DNA from: Morchella semilibera
Lineage: Eukaryota; Ascomycota; Pezizomycetes; Pezizales; Morchellaceae
NCBI GenBank assembly: GCA_009192285.1
Contig: WBVU01000005.1
Span: 1,816,731 to 1,880,730 of the forward strand
Reading direction: 5' to 3'
Length of the DNA stretch: 64,000 nucleotides
Part shown: one piece after another, positions 11,629 through 24,990 of the stretch
How positions within the stretch are numbered: the stretch's first letter is position 1
Layout of the letters: every line of letters starts with the position of its first letter
The notes under the pieces: model-generated
Told to the model about the DNA's origin: nothing
The model's database searches: none
What the model saw: only the letters and a program-made list of their open reading frames with translations
Translations under genes and position numbers: made by a program

Positions 11629-14224
11629 TTTAGTCCTTTTTTTAGTTTTTTGTGTCGATAGATGGAGCAGAGATCTCGAGAGGGGAACAGAAAGGAAGGG
11701 GAGGGAGCTGAGGGGGAGGGAAGGGGGGGAGGGAAAAAAGCAAAAGGGCACCGAACCGGATACCGCTGCCCTCTCGAAACAATTCACCGGCTTCACTCCG
11801 GCGGGCGGGTGTTAATTGTTGATATTTTTTATTTTATTTTATCTTATTTTATTTTACGTTTGCGGTACCGGAACCGGAAATACTCCTCTCCCCTCATACT
11901 TACTTATCTCCTCTCACTCTGTTACCGGGGACTCCGACCCGGGCAGCAGCCCAATCAGATCAGTCAAGTCCGATATTTCCTAATGCGGGAGAGAATCGAT
12001 TAGCGAGCGTCATGCGCCGTCACTCGTCCTGTCACATCATCATCATCATCATCACACGGGGTGGTTTTCAATACGGCTGACACTGAATTGAACTGAGTAG
12101 AGAGGGAAATTGCGGGGAAGGAAAATTTTCACCAATACACACACACCATCTTCATCACCATCGTCACCGTCATCACCACCATCATCACGATTACTGCTGC
12201 ATGACTGGCTGGCTTTCCGAAAGAAAAGGGAAAAAAAAAACCCTTTTTGATAATAATTTAATGTTTTTTGCAAGTGACCAGTCCAGTCCAGTCCAGTCCA
12301 GCCTAACCAGCCAGCCAGAGGGAAGGAGAGGGAGATAGATAGAATATTAACGGGTGTTGCACAATTGCTAATCCATATTCTCTCTCTCCATAAACAGGAA
12401 GAACACGGACAGACTGCTCGATCCCTCATGATCAATAATTGGAACTCTCCAGCAGCAGCAGCTGCAGAGTGATTGTATTGGCCCGCTTACCAAAACCCAA
12501 ACCAAACCAGTCAACCCCGCGCAGTGCAAAGCTGACATGACATGACATGACCACATGCCATCACGCCTTCTTCTTCTTCTTCGTCTTCTTCTCCTGTGGT
12601 ACATGTCTTCCCCTTCCTTCGACTCCCTCTACTCTGGCTGGGTCGGTAAGCGTTTCATCCCCCCCTCACACATTGCATCCAATTACGATACCGCCCGGCC
12701 CGTAAGGGTGATACGTTCCAATACCGCCCGCCTCGCCCACCATCTACATAACGCTGAATACCGGTTTTCTCACTTTTCCGGATCGGACCTTGCATGAGAC
12801 CGGGGGTGGAGGTGGGTTCTCGTTACTCCAAGACCCAAGTTACCGTCTTCGGAATATCGAATCCAGGCCGGCCGTATGTACGTACGTACGGGTGAAGCAA
12901 GGCAAGGCAAGAGACTGGCCGGACCTGTTCGGTATCTACCCCCTGTGCCGACTGGCTTTGTTGGACTCTTTTTTTTTATTTTTTTTATTTTTTTTTTCCT
13001 TCCCTTTCTTTCTTTCTTTTCATTTTTTTTTCTTAAAGTAGATAGACAATAGAGTACAGGCACAATATAGCAGAGCAGAGCAGGCTCTCCACGACGGCCC
13101 GGCCGGTTCGCCGCCTGCCTCCCCACATGGCCTGCCTGGGAATGACATGACAGGAAACGATTGCACACGCAGTCCGAATCCATATCCCCTCTCCTCCCTC
13201 CCTCCCTCCCTGGCTTATCAGAGCGCTCCGGGTGAAATCCATGGCGTGAAACATGTACTTCAGCCAACGTTTCGGGAGCAGGACCCGGCCGCGCGCGCGG
13301 GTACGGTGCCCGCCCGTTGAGCATATTGATTGACCTGGCGCGCAATTGCGGCGCAACAGCTGGTAATGTTAGCTGTTTATTCCTATATACTGCATGTGCG
13401 TGGGGAAATATTATATATATAAAGAAGAAGAAAAAATGGATATGGGGGCGGAAATATACACTATGCAATGTATAAGATATATGTATATGTAGAACTCCCT
13501 CCCCAGGAACCCGGTACGGGGTATGCGCGGTGATCTTTGAATCCACGCTGGCTGGCCATGGCTGGCTCGGGCAAATAATCTACAATACATGAGTTTTTGT
13601 GCGTAGAGATTGCGGTATAGCAGTACGTACAGTATGCAGGGCCAACTGGTACGTGGGTACATACTGGCCAGCCAGCCGGTGGGTAAGAAGGGAAAAAAAA
13701 AGAATAATTGTTTCAAAAAGGAAGGATTGAATTCTTTATTTTAAAGAAGAGTCTTCTTTTTATGAATACTCATCAGGCCGGGTGAGGTTCATGTCTCGAG
13801 CGAGGTTCAGGAGGTGAGGTCTAGCCTACAGCCCAACAAGGTGCTACATATATCATTTCCGGTCCCCAATCAACTACATGTGGTATAATACATATAATGG
13901 ATATTGGATAATTAAAATACCACCAAGTCTCAGCTACATTATACTGCCCTGCAGGCCATGGACTCGGTCTGGTCATGTCATGTCACCAATGGACTGGACA
14001 ACTCAAGGCTGGGGGAGGGGGGGAGGGGAGGGGAGGGGCCAATTCAAAATCCGGCAGAACGTTTTTATAGAGTATATACTCTATAACCCCCCGCCGTGAC
14101 CACTGGCATGACCTGACCATGAGCAAGACGGGAAAACAAAAAAAACAAAAAGGTGTTTCCTGACCGACTACATATATTAACCCGCCCCATGGCCATGGTA
14201 ATTGAAAGTCCACTAGCTAACCTT
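11629..14224. other. Low-complexity intergenic region left of the LINE
   Basis: This is the RIT1 promoter side. It is dominated by simple sequence: purine-rich stretch 11660-11760, CAT/CAC triplets around 12030-12190, GTCCA repeats near 12275-12300, T-rich blocks near 12968-13035 and CCCT repeats near 13190-13212. Long open frames on the minus strand (for example 12770-13546) begin at non-ATG codons and are low complexity. I see no gene. Confidence 0.6.
14065..14086. repeat. Perfect 22-bp palindrome
   Basis: The sequence TTATAGAGTAT followed by ATACTCTATAA is its own reverse complement over 22 bases with no loop. It lies about 140 bp from the LINE insertion. Function unknown. Confidence 0.9.
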
Positions 14225-14240
14225 GAATGAGTGCAGTATC
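14225..14240. repeat. Target-site duplication, LINE 3' side
   Basis: GAATGAGTGCAGTATC here is identical over all 16 bases to 16401-16416. The plus-strand T run that begins at 14241 is the poly(A) tail of the minus-strand element. Confidence 0.95.
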
Positions 14241-16400
14241 TTTTTTTTTTTTTTTTTATATCAGTTGTATTTGTTTAAGGTACAAAACATTGCATAAAGT
14301 TAAAAACTATGGCATAAAAGACCTCTGTGCTCCTTCAAAACTACTATCCCCTTAAAGAAATAAAATCAAACCAACTCCTACAAAGGAAATAAACATATGA
14401 AATATAATTTGGCTGGACGCCGGTGCCTTCAATAGGACTTTTTAAGATGCGTATATTGGGTCGAAGGGGAGACCCAGTATTTGTGATTCGGTTGTGGACA
14501 TTGTGGTCAAGGTAGAAATCGTTGTCCCTGAGTGTGGAGGCGAAGCTACGTTCGAAATGGGGTAGTTGATTTTTGCGGTTACAATGAAGCCGCTGAGAAT
14601 TGTTGTGAGTATTGAGCTTTCCCAAATTTCTTTAAGGGAGTTGGCAGATGCGATTTCTAATGGCCTGAGATTTTCTAGTGCTGAACATCTTAGGATAGTG
14701 TGTGAGGGTGTTTCGTCTTCCAGATTGCATCTGGTGCATATGGATGGGAGGTGGATATTAATCCATGATTTTTGTCCGCGTAGGTAGCTTTTGCCTGCTC
14801 TCATTTGATGTATGCGGGAGGCAACAAATTTATGAAGGTTGGTAAAGGGGAGCGGTTTGGTTATAAGAGGGTGGGGATAATATGCTGGTGGGGGGGTAGT
14901 GATAGTTCCAATTGGCAATGAGTTGTGTCTTTGCTCGGGCGGCCATCTTGTTGGGGGGTATACCCTCATCGAGGAGTGGTCTAATAATTGAGCAGAGGTG
15001 TTCAATTGGGAGGTGGTTAACTCCTTTAACTGCGTTGGAGTTCCACTTCTTTGGGGGGTTGGGTAATGTTTTTAGTAATGCCGAATGGGTATAGAACCTA
15101 TCCGTTGTTGAGGTAGGGAAGGATATGGAGGTCCTGCCCGTGACTGGATTGGCTGTGGGGGGGGCTTGTAGAATTCTGATAGCATATTTGCTTTTCAGAA
15201 AGTGTAGGTAGAGGTCAAGAGGAGGTGAGCAGGCTTCTGCCCATAGTACACGTTGGTTGGTAGATCTGAAGCATCCTGTTACCCATCGTAAGATTGAGTT
15301 CCAGAATACATTCATTTCTTTAATCGCTGAGGTTGGGGTGAGGACTGAGCCTCCGTACGTAAGCATAGGTCTTATCGCAAGGAGGGCAATTTTTCTGCAG
15401 TTCTGGGCTGAGAGTCCCTTCCCTGCTGACGAGAAGCGTTGGATTATGCCGAAGGCGGCTCTCGTTGAAGCAAGCCTTCGTTTATAGTGTTCATTAGGGT
15501 TCAGAGAAGTTGAGAGCCAGAAGCCTATCCACCTCACCTGATCTGAGGGTTGGATGGTTTGGCTTTCGAGGGTGATTGGTAAATAGCAGACTTGGGAGCG
15601 ATCTTTCGGCGTTCTCCAATGAATCAAGTCCGTCTTTGTTACTGAAAAGAAAATATTTTGTGGTTGTGCCAATTGTATTAGCTTGTTGTAATGTTGAGTA
15701 AGAATTCCGATATTTGTTGGTAGGATTGTGATCCTACTGTAATCGCTAGATCATCGACATAGGAAAGTGAAATGCCTGGATGTGGGTCGTGTTTATGTAA
15801 AAAACTTATATATATAAGGAAAAGAAGTGGAGAAATTGGTGATCCTTGCGGAACTCCGACTTGTATGGGGTGAGCTATTTTTGGTGATCCTTTATAGAGT
15901 AGTGTGATGTATCTGTCGGACATAAAGGACAGTACCCAGTTGACAATGTATTTTGGAACATGGGCGTTTTCCATAATATCTTTCAGTGAGGTTTTGAGAA
16001 CATGATCAAAACCACCTTTAACATCCAAAAAGAGTGTGGAGACTTTGAGTTTTGCGGCTTGCATAGCTCGGGTTTCGTTAATTAGAGTGGTGGCTGCATC
16101 CGCGGTGGACAGTCCTGCGACTGATCCACATTGGTGAGGGTGGAGAATACCGACTGCTCTTGCAATATTGCTTAGTCTTGTTGTTACAATCTTCTCTAGG
16201 ATTTTAGAAAAGGTTTGTAGGAGGACTATAACTCGATAGGCGGAGGGTGAAGTGTAGTCTGGTTTGTTGGGTTTTGCTAGGATAACTCCGTTGGCTTTTT
16301 TCAGGGCCAATGGGTGGTATCCATGCTTTAGGAGTTGGTTTAGTATTGTTGTAATAATAAGAGGGTTTGTTTTGTGGACATTTTTCCATACTGGGTATGG
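14241..16400 (-). mobile_element. 5'-truncated non-LTR retrotransposon (LINE) with poly(A) tail
   Basis: The insertion is bounded exactly by 16-bp target-site duplications. It ends on the minus strand in an A-tail of about 17 bases (plus strand T run from 14241). On its 5' side (16400) it starts inside the reverse transcriptase domain, so the endonuclease and ORF1 are missing, as is usual when target-primed reverse transcription aborts early. Some 160 bp of 3' UTR follow the last stop. The clade cannot be set safely by eye; the Tad/I-like group of fungal LINEs is likely. Confidence 0.95.
14442..16400 (-). pseudogene. LINE reverse transcriptase ORF2 fragment, two frameshifts
   Basis: Reading from 16400 down, the frame is open through RT motifs: KKANGVILAKPNKPDY, TLFLDVKGGFDHV, GVPQGSPISPLLFLIY and the catalytic box YVDD. 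The frame is lost near 15700 (stop at 15678) and resumes in another frame with SVTKTDLIHW and VRWIGFWLS, part of the RT thumb/connection. A second break near 14890-14900 coincides with a run of seven C on the minus strand. The last segment has a CCHC knuckle (CTRC, then H and C, spacing C-X2-C-X8-H-X4-C) and ends at 14442. No RNase H domain is evident. The copy cannot be active on its own. Confidence 0.93.
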
Positions 16401-16416
16401 GAATGAGTGCAGTATC
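16401..16416. repeat. Target-site duplication, LINE 5' side
   Basis: This is an exact copy of 14225-14240. The bases just outside differ (G at 16400 against T at 14224, C at 16417 against T at 14241), so the duplication is 16 bp and no longer. Confidence 0.95.
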
Positions 16417-19400
16417 CAAGTACTTATCTATATATCGCCCCGTGCCATACCGTACATATATAATAATAATAATAATAATACCAGGCGCAGGCGCCTAGAA
16501 GTACATGCTCAGCTCAATTGCGTACTCTACTCTACGAGTCGTCGTTGCCGCCGCGTGCTGGCGCTGCTACATACTTATCTAGATATATCGCTCATGTACA
16601 GCCTCGCGCAGTACTGATCTGAATCTCTCTCTCCAGCAATCATTGGTATATGTAGATGCTAATTATAAGTATAGCCACACATCTCTGCCCATCACTGCCC
16701 AAAGTGGTACTTCCTACTCATACCTCACCCCCTTGTAGACTTGTAGACTTAGTCATGCGCGGTCGTCTTTAAAACCAAGTGATCGACATTGGATCAGGCT
16801 GACGCTGATCTCTGCTAAAAATGTACAGTTTTGTAAATGTACCCTATGTATGGTAGGGCTAACGACGATAAACTACTGTAGGGCATTGACAGCTTCGGGG
16901 GTACAGATGCGAGAAAACGTGAATCGAAACGCCGGACGTCGGATGCTGTGTATTGTTTTGTTTCAGGATCGAGGTCTGTGCCAATGCTGAGTTTGACAAA
17001 CGCTTTGTCTGCTATACATGTACCCATATCCACCTACATGTACTTCTACATGTACATATGTAGGGGTATCCAGCTGATAGATTTCCCAATTCGAACCCCT
17101 TCAGACGAAACCCATCATCCATGGGGACGTTCGATACCGGCTGGCGGAACCCCGGATAGAGTGTTCTGTAGAGATAGGTATGTAGATAGCTAAAGATGTC
17201 CATGCTAGATAGAGCACTCAATCGATATCTACACCCCGCCCCCGCAAGCCTCCATGATCTTGGTCCGTGCGGTGATGGATATCACGACATCTCAAGGCCT
17301 GACACTGTATTGGATTTTTTTTTCCTGCTCTGATTTAATTCTCACCACCATCTCGTGCGTGTCGTGCTTCGTGCGTGTTTTGTTTGCATCTGAGCTGCGT
17401 AAACACATAACGTCAATATCCACCACCACCACCACCAACCCCCCCCTATCCTCCTATCCAATCCTTCTCCTTGGTCCTCAATCCTCGCGATCAAATCGCC
17501 TCGATGCCTCTCTCCCGTGGCACGGCGAAACTAAGCGAGGCCCGCCTGACAGAGCAGGTTGTGGAGGTGGCCGGTCGGAGAAACAAAAGAAGAAGGGGGA
17601 GAAGAAGAAAAAATTCCTCGATTCGCTGCGTCGCGATGCACCGCCCGAACCGTGAATCTCCGATTGGGGGGGGAAAGGGGAGAGGGATGGAGCGAGTGAC
17701 GTCCCATGATTGGTCTAGAACACGCACTCATGAGAGAGGGCATTACATTTTGATACCCCCCCCCCCACCTCTTCCTAGGAGATGAGCACAGTAAAAAAAA
17801 AAATCTCTCTTTCGCTGTCGGCCGCTTTGCGCGGCTGCTACATAACTTCTACATACATGATACATAATACCACAGGATACCCGTTTGTCAAAAACATGGC
17901 ACGCGTGGGAGATGGGGAAGGGGGGGGGAGAAGTTGCAGGTATCGTGGATTTGGGCCTCTATCGGTACGTTCGGTGGTGGGCTAGGGGTAAAGAACTGAC
18001 ATCTCCGAGAGTATCATGTACATGTAGTCCCGTCTTCTCCTCGTATGTACATATTGTACAGGTACGGTTTTGATCTGGGCCGAAGAGGGAAAAAAAGAAA
18101 GAAAAAAAGGAATGCTCCCCGTTAATCCTAATTATAAAGAAAATTAGAAGCTGTATTAATATTATTAGAGTAAACTATTTCTCCATGTGCTCGCGGTTGC
18201 GTTACCTTACCTGGATGGTGGGGATAGAGCAAGATAGCTTTAGCTGCGATCCCTTCCCCCGCAAATTCGCAATTGGGCCGAGATATGGTTACAGGACATT
18301 GCTTGATGTACCTCTACATGATGTTTTTAATAAGAGGTACATATGTAGAGAGAGAGGAGAGAGAGCACTTGTACCCCCCACACTATACTTTGCTGGGTAG
18401 GTACATACACGTAGAGAAGGCATGTGAGAGCAGTACTGCACGAGAGAGAGACAATTGGCTGGCTGAATATATTCGTGTGGGGGAGATACATGAGTAAGTT
18501 GGGTGCTGCTCTCATACTCTCTCTACTTTCTACCTCGACTACACTCTACCTAAGTAATACTTGGAAGATGCAGAACATCTACTTTCGAGAAGGTACACAC
18601 AGGACAGGCACAGAAACAGAAAGAGAAACAGAAATTGGTTAGGGGGGGGGAGAGAAAGGAACATGCTTTTTCCGGGGGAGGCGTGTGTTTCGTTTGCTCC
18701 GATCGCGATACTGGGTAGGCCGGCCAGATCTCAGTGTCCACATTCCATGTCCACTTTTTATTTTTTTTATTTTTTTATTTTTTTATTTTTCTTTTCTTTC
18801 TTTCTTTCCTTCCCTTAATGGGGCCCGTGTCATGGGAATTTAGGGGGGGGGGGGGGCGAGGGAAAGAAGGAAAGAAAGATTCATGGATCTCTTGGATTTT
18901 TCAATGCTTTGCTTTTTTTGTGCGTTTCTTTATTTGGAGACTCACATATCTATCTACTACTACATAACTACGACCTGGGGAAGTGTAGAAAAGAAAAAGT
19001 TATGATACTCCCACATTATGTAGCGATAAATGTACAACGCAGATCCCCAAAACCCAGGATGATTTTAGCGATATTTTGTTTTTGCGCTTCCTGGCGCCGC
19101 GCCCCGTACCATGTCGGGTAGGAGAATAGTGGGGTGGGGTGGTCAGTGATCTGGATCAATCAATGTATGGTGGGGTCAACTCAACTCAACCTCGACAAAC
19201 CCAACTCAGGGACCAGGGACCGAGTTCTGCCCGGTCCTAGACTCCTAGCTGGTCCCCCCTCTCCCCAAAAGAAAACACAAGACTGACCTTGCCTACATGT
19301 ATGTACTTGTATGTTTTCTGTATTTCCAACACGGCCAGTATCGATACTGCCCATTATTTATTTGTCCCCCGCCAGGTTCGAATTCTTCAGCTGCTATAAC

Positions 19401-19768
19401 ACCGCCGCCGGCGGCAGCAGCTCCGGACTACCCCCCTCCCCCTCTCCTCTCTCTCCCCCCACCGTAAGGCTTTCTCCTCGGGTGGCTTTGGCCAGTCAGG
19501 CAGCCATGGCATGGAATGCCACTGCCACTTAAGAAGCTGACTGACTTACTAAGAGAGAGAGATAGAGATAGAGATATTACAATAGATAGAGCAGATACGG
19601 ATTGCTTCCTGGCAGGGAAGGTCGGCCTGTCAATCGGAAGTCGCCGGGATTGAGAGCGGCGGGGATCAGGAGAGGATTCGCAGTGCAGCATGCACTCGGT
19701 ACGTAAGTACATGTATTTTACTCTATCGGTGGAGTAATCTTCACCCCGCCTTTTCCAATCTACATGTA

Positions 19769-19792
19769 GGCAGGCAGGCAGGCAGGCAGGCA
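19769..19792. repeat. GGCA tetranucleotide microsatellite
   Basis: Six tandem GGCA units start directly after a TACATGTA octamer. Confidence 0.9.
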
Positions 19793-20535
19793 GAGGAAAG
19801 GGTTCTACATACTGGAGATAACCGTACATACAGCAGGAATGTAGGCAGTGTAGGCAGAGCAAATAGATACATGTAGTATCCATTGACTGGCTGATTGATT
19901 GATGATTAATAGTATAATAGTACAGAAACAGTCAGGCTGTGTGCTTTACCGATATCATATCGTATCTTCAAGTCAAACAAGTATCATGTAGGTATTGTAC
20001 ATACATGTATGTAGCTACATGTAGGCAATCAAGCAAGCAGGAAGGAAGCAGGGCAAGTGAATCAGTGAATCAGTGAATTGAATTGAATCAAGCAAAGTGC
20101 ATACATTTTTCTCGAATGTATATATGACATTGCACTGTCAGACAGAGAGTTGGATCGCTGTAGCCCACTCATCTGCTCATCCCCTCATTCACTGTCTACC
20201 TATCCTGTCCTGTCTCACGGCTACCACTACATTACATACTTCCATCACCACCTCCACCTCTCCACCTCCACCTCCACCACCTCCACCACCTCCACTGTCC
20301 TCCACTGTCCTCCACAATCCTCCACTACCAACCTCCAACAGTAACTGTACATAACAACGACACCGAGACAGCCAATTTCGAATCACACCAGCAATAGTTT
20401 GGTAACAATATAGCGAGTGAGTGAGCGAGTGAGTGAGTAGTGCGCACCCATTTAACAAGACAAGTAAGTTAAGAAGCACATGAAAAGAAGGAAAGAAAGA
20501 AGAAAAGAAAAAGAAAAGGAAAGGAAAGGAAAGAG

Positions 20536-20546
20536 TAACCCTAACC
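20536..20546. promoter_or_regulatory. Telobox-like site (TAACCCTAACC) upstream of FUR1
   Basis: Two tandem CCCTAA-type units lie 68 bp before the FUR1 start codon. TTAGGG repeats are bound by Tbf1/TRF-type Myb proteins in fungi; use here is inferred. Confidence 0.45.
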
Positions 20547-20613
20547 GTCGAGCAAGCAGCGAACCAGAGCTCCCCAACGACCGAATCCATCCAACATTTC
20601 CAACATTTCCACC

Positions 20614-22056
<1,443 letters not shown>

Positions 22057-22417
22057 AGGGAAGAGTGTGTGGTAGGTTAAAGATTCATTTTCTTTTGACT
22101 TCTCTCTTTCCTTTTTTTTTTTGTTTCTGCTTGCGATAGTACAGCCGAGATATCACTGATTATCCGGAAGTAGAGAATATAAAAGCCCAATAGCAGTAGA
22201 AAGAGAAAGAGAAAAACCCCACATTGCACAATTTCTCGTAGAAAGTGTATATGGATATATGTAAGCATTTGAAGAAACTCATCATTTTTCGCACATGATT
22301 TTAAAACCAAAGAACCTGTTGTACACAAAAGAATGGTAGAAAGAAGGTTTTAAAAAAAAAGTAGTTAGAAAAAAAAAACCATATTACTATAAACATCCAA
22401 TTTTTTCCCCTTCCTGT
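22057..22417. other. Convergent 3' region FUR1/ELF1
   Basis: These 361 bp separate two converging stop codons and must carry both 3' ends. The stretch is AT-rich with A and T runs; I see no gene. Confidence 0.5.
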
Positions 22418-23247
22418 TCAATCATCGTCATCATCATCTAGGCCGAGGGCCTGCCGGGAAGAACCCCCGTACCCACCGCCGAGGTCATCATCATCGTCAT
22501 CATCGGGGCCATCGAAGCGGCTCCTCTGCTGACTGCCTCGGACACCGCTTCCACCGCCGCCGCCAGCGGATCGGCTCGCGTGCTTCTCTTTGGGGTTTGC
22601 GACCTCGTCGCAAGCATCCACCCACTCACTGTAAACGTCTATCGCATGCGATAGATCTGCAATGCGCAACCCATACTGTTAGCCGCCTTATTCCGGCACA
22701 CACCTCGGAACCTTTGAGTACTCGGAGGGGGGGAAAGGGGGGGGGGGGGGACGGTGCCGGCCGGGTGGGATGTAGGTAGATATAGGTAGATAGGATAATA
22801 GGAAGAGGGGAGGAGAGGGGGGGGGGGGCATACAGTTGATGTTTGCCTGGAAGGTTTGGCCGCAGACCTTGCAGGAGAGGGAGCCGATGCCGGCCTTCTT
22901 ATCGAGCTTGCAGGTGACGGCCTTCTCGTGGTTGCAGAAGAGGCACGAGAAGGATGTTGCTAGAGGTTCGCTCTATCCTTGCTTGTCAGCACTGCGGTTC
23001 CATCTTTGTGTCTTCTTGTCCGCGCTGGACCATAGCTTCCTGATACCATGTGATATATAGATAGCTCGAGGGGCAGCAGGCGGGGAAGGAGAAGGAGAAG
23101 GGGAAGAGGGGTCGCTGACCTTCTTGGGGCCTGTCGGCTTTTTGGCTGCCTTCTTTCTCTTGCCCTGTTTATCGCGGTGTTAGTCTATGTATGCTGTCCC
23201 GGACACTGGGGCCTGCCTGGTCCAGGCCCGCGGGGTATTCTTACCAT
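22418..23247 (-). CDS. ELF1: Transcription elongation factor 1 (Elf1)
   Basis: Elf1 is a small zinc-ribbon protein that travels with RNA polymerase II and helps it through nucleosomes. Exons are 23245-23247 (ATG only), 23120-23164, 22834-22972 and 22418-22656, totalling 426 nt, 141 residues. The basic tail GKRKKAAKKPTGPKK is followed by the zinc ribbon: CLFC (first Cys pair), TCKLDKKAGIGSLSCKVCG (second pair) and then YLSHAIDVYSEWVDACDEVA. The protein ends in two Asp runs separated by a Gly-rich patch, the acidic tail seen in longer fungal Elf1 proteins. The first intron (GTAAGA) directly follows the ATG. It sits between FUR1 and URC1, with no obvious link to pyrimidine metabolism. Confidence 0.95.
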
Positions 23248-24990
23248 AGCTTACACTGGTAGTTTTATGGGGGGAGAGGGGTGTAGATGCTTGTTTGGTG
23301 GCGAGGCGAGGGCTGGTGTCAGGGGATTGGGGGGTGCTTTTCTTTATTCTTGTAAAAAAACTAAAAAAAAAAAAAAAAAAAAAGAGGTTGACGCGAAGGA
23401 ACGCGATGGATGATGATGATGTTCTTTTTTCAGGGGCGGTGCTTAAGCCACAATTACCGCTAGCGCGTGACGTGATGGGGCTAAAAAAGGGATCCCGAGC
23501 CACACACGTATCAATCGCCCTGTCTGTCCCTGTCAGGGAAGAGGGGAGGGAGTGTTACTAGTAGTGGTAAAAATAGTAGGTGGAGTACTCTAGTATGTAG
23601 TAGAGCTAGAGCTATTATATTAGCTACGGCAGCTAAGTCCTAGCTAGACTAGACGGACAAGCGGGCAAGCGGGCTGATAAAGGTAGTGTGTTGTTGAGGG
23701 AATTAAGAAGAAAGAAGAACGGTCTTTTATATGTGTTATGGTATTGTACGGATAGAGAATTATTACAGCCTTGTCAATTATACATAAGTACATGATATAT
23801 AATATACACACTGATGATATATATACTGGCTAGTGGCAGACACGTCTCGTGGAAGACCACCCCCTCCGCCCCTCTTCTCAAAAAAAAAAAAAAAAAAAAA
23901 AAAACCCATTGCGTGGTACAAAAACTCTGTCGAGCCTGAGCAATTAAGAGCGAGCCTGAGCAATTAAGAGGTTGATATTATCATTGACTCTCTGTCCACA
24001 CGTGACCCGCGTATCCATTCCCGAGTGGGAAGGTTAGCTCAAGCAAGCGATAAGGAGATAAGTCCTCTTGAGCTTGTTGTCCCGGGACGGGAACACGCCT
24101 GTGCAGTACCTCCACATGAAGTAGGTACTCTGCTCTGGAACAATGATTATTACTGTTATTATGGTGACGGTGATGATAATGTACATACCCTCTAGCTAGC
24201 TGCCGCTGCTTGTTCACGATTAGAGTACATACTGGAGAAGAGAGAGGGGGGGGGCGAGCTCTTTCTTTCTATCTCTCCCTCTCTCTCTCTCTCTCTCTCC
24301 CCAGATCTACATGATGTCTTGTCTCGTCTTTCGCGAGTTCCGCCTTAGACAATACTATCTATGTAATCGTAGCTTGGGAGAAACGACTTTGACTGGTTGG
24401 TTGTCGGCGAACGAAAGATAATACTTGTAGCAGCTCATTTTTATGTAGTTTTAGTTTTAGTTTTAGTGTTGAGCCAGAACGAACAACACAACAGCTTGGA
24501 GACATCCCGTGACTGGTTCCTGGATAATGGACCGACATTTCCCTGCGTCCTATCGAGGAGGAGGAGGAGGAGGAGGAGGAGGGCAGAAGGGTCCCTCTCT
24601 TTGTTATCCACCCCACCTTTTTTTTTACCACAACCACCACAACCTCTTCTCCTTCCCCGTTCGCTACCTCTCTTCTCTCTCCTCCTCCTCTTCCTCCCCC
24701 CTTTCCCCTCTCCTCAATTCACCTTCACTTACACTTACATTTACACTTTCTTCTTCCACTCTGATTTGTGCCCTTCTACATTCTGCATCACCATCACCAT
24801 CGTCTATCGAGATTCCCACCCCCCCCCCCTCTCCCAATCCACAGCTTCACTTCTGCTGCTGTTACCCTCATCGCCATCGTGACTGCCCCTCATCCTCCTC
24901 CTCCTCCTCCTCCTCCACTACACTCCACTACACCACTACACACGCAAGCACCCCGCTTCCGTTCCGTTTCCAAACACCGCCTATCAAGCC
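23248..24990. promoter_or_regulatory. Divergent intergenic region ELF1 / URC1
   Basis: This 1.74-kb stretch holds both promoters. It contains long A runs (23362-23382 and 23879-23904), a perfect 20-bp tandem duplication at 23931-23970, a GA/GGA triplet tract near 24548-24580 and a strongly pyrimidine-rich block at 24600-24960 before the URC1 start, as expected for a fungal promoter/5' UTR. Long frames in it are low-complexity artefacts. Confidence 0.6.
23931..23970. repeat. Perfect 20-bp tandem duplication
   Basis: The unit CGAGCCTGAGCAATTAAGAG occurs twice in a row without mismatch, just after a long A run. Confidence 0.95.

Larger units (their letters stand above)
16417..20613. other. Gene-poor intergenic region upstream of FUR1
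   Basis: No coding gene can be supported. Notable content: ten TACATGTA copies (17015, 17035, 17047, 18019, 19294, 19708, 19761, 19868, 20002, 20016), T-rich tracts near 18757-18800, a GGCA tetranucleotide repeat at 19769-19792, and CCA/CCT triplet repeats near 20240-20300. The last few hundred bases should contain the FUR1 promoter and 5' UTR. Confidence 0.6.

Noticed and set aside
12770-13546. 258-codon open frame on the minus strand
   Set aside because: It begins with GTG, is made of low-complexity segments (F-rich, K-rich, R/P-rich) and matches no family.
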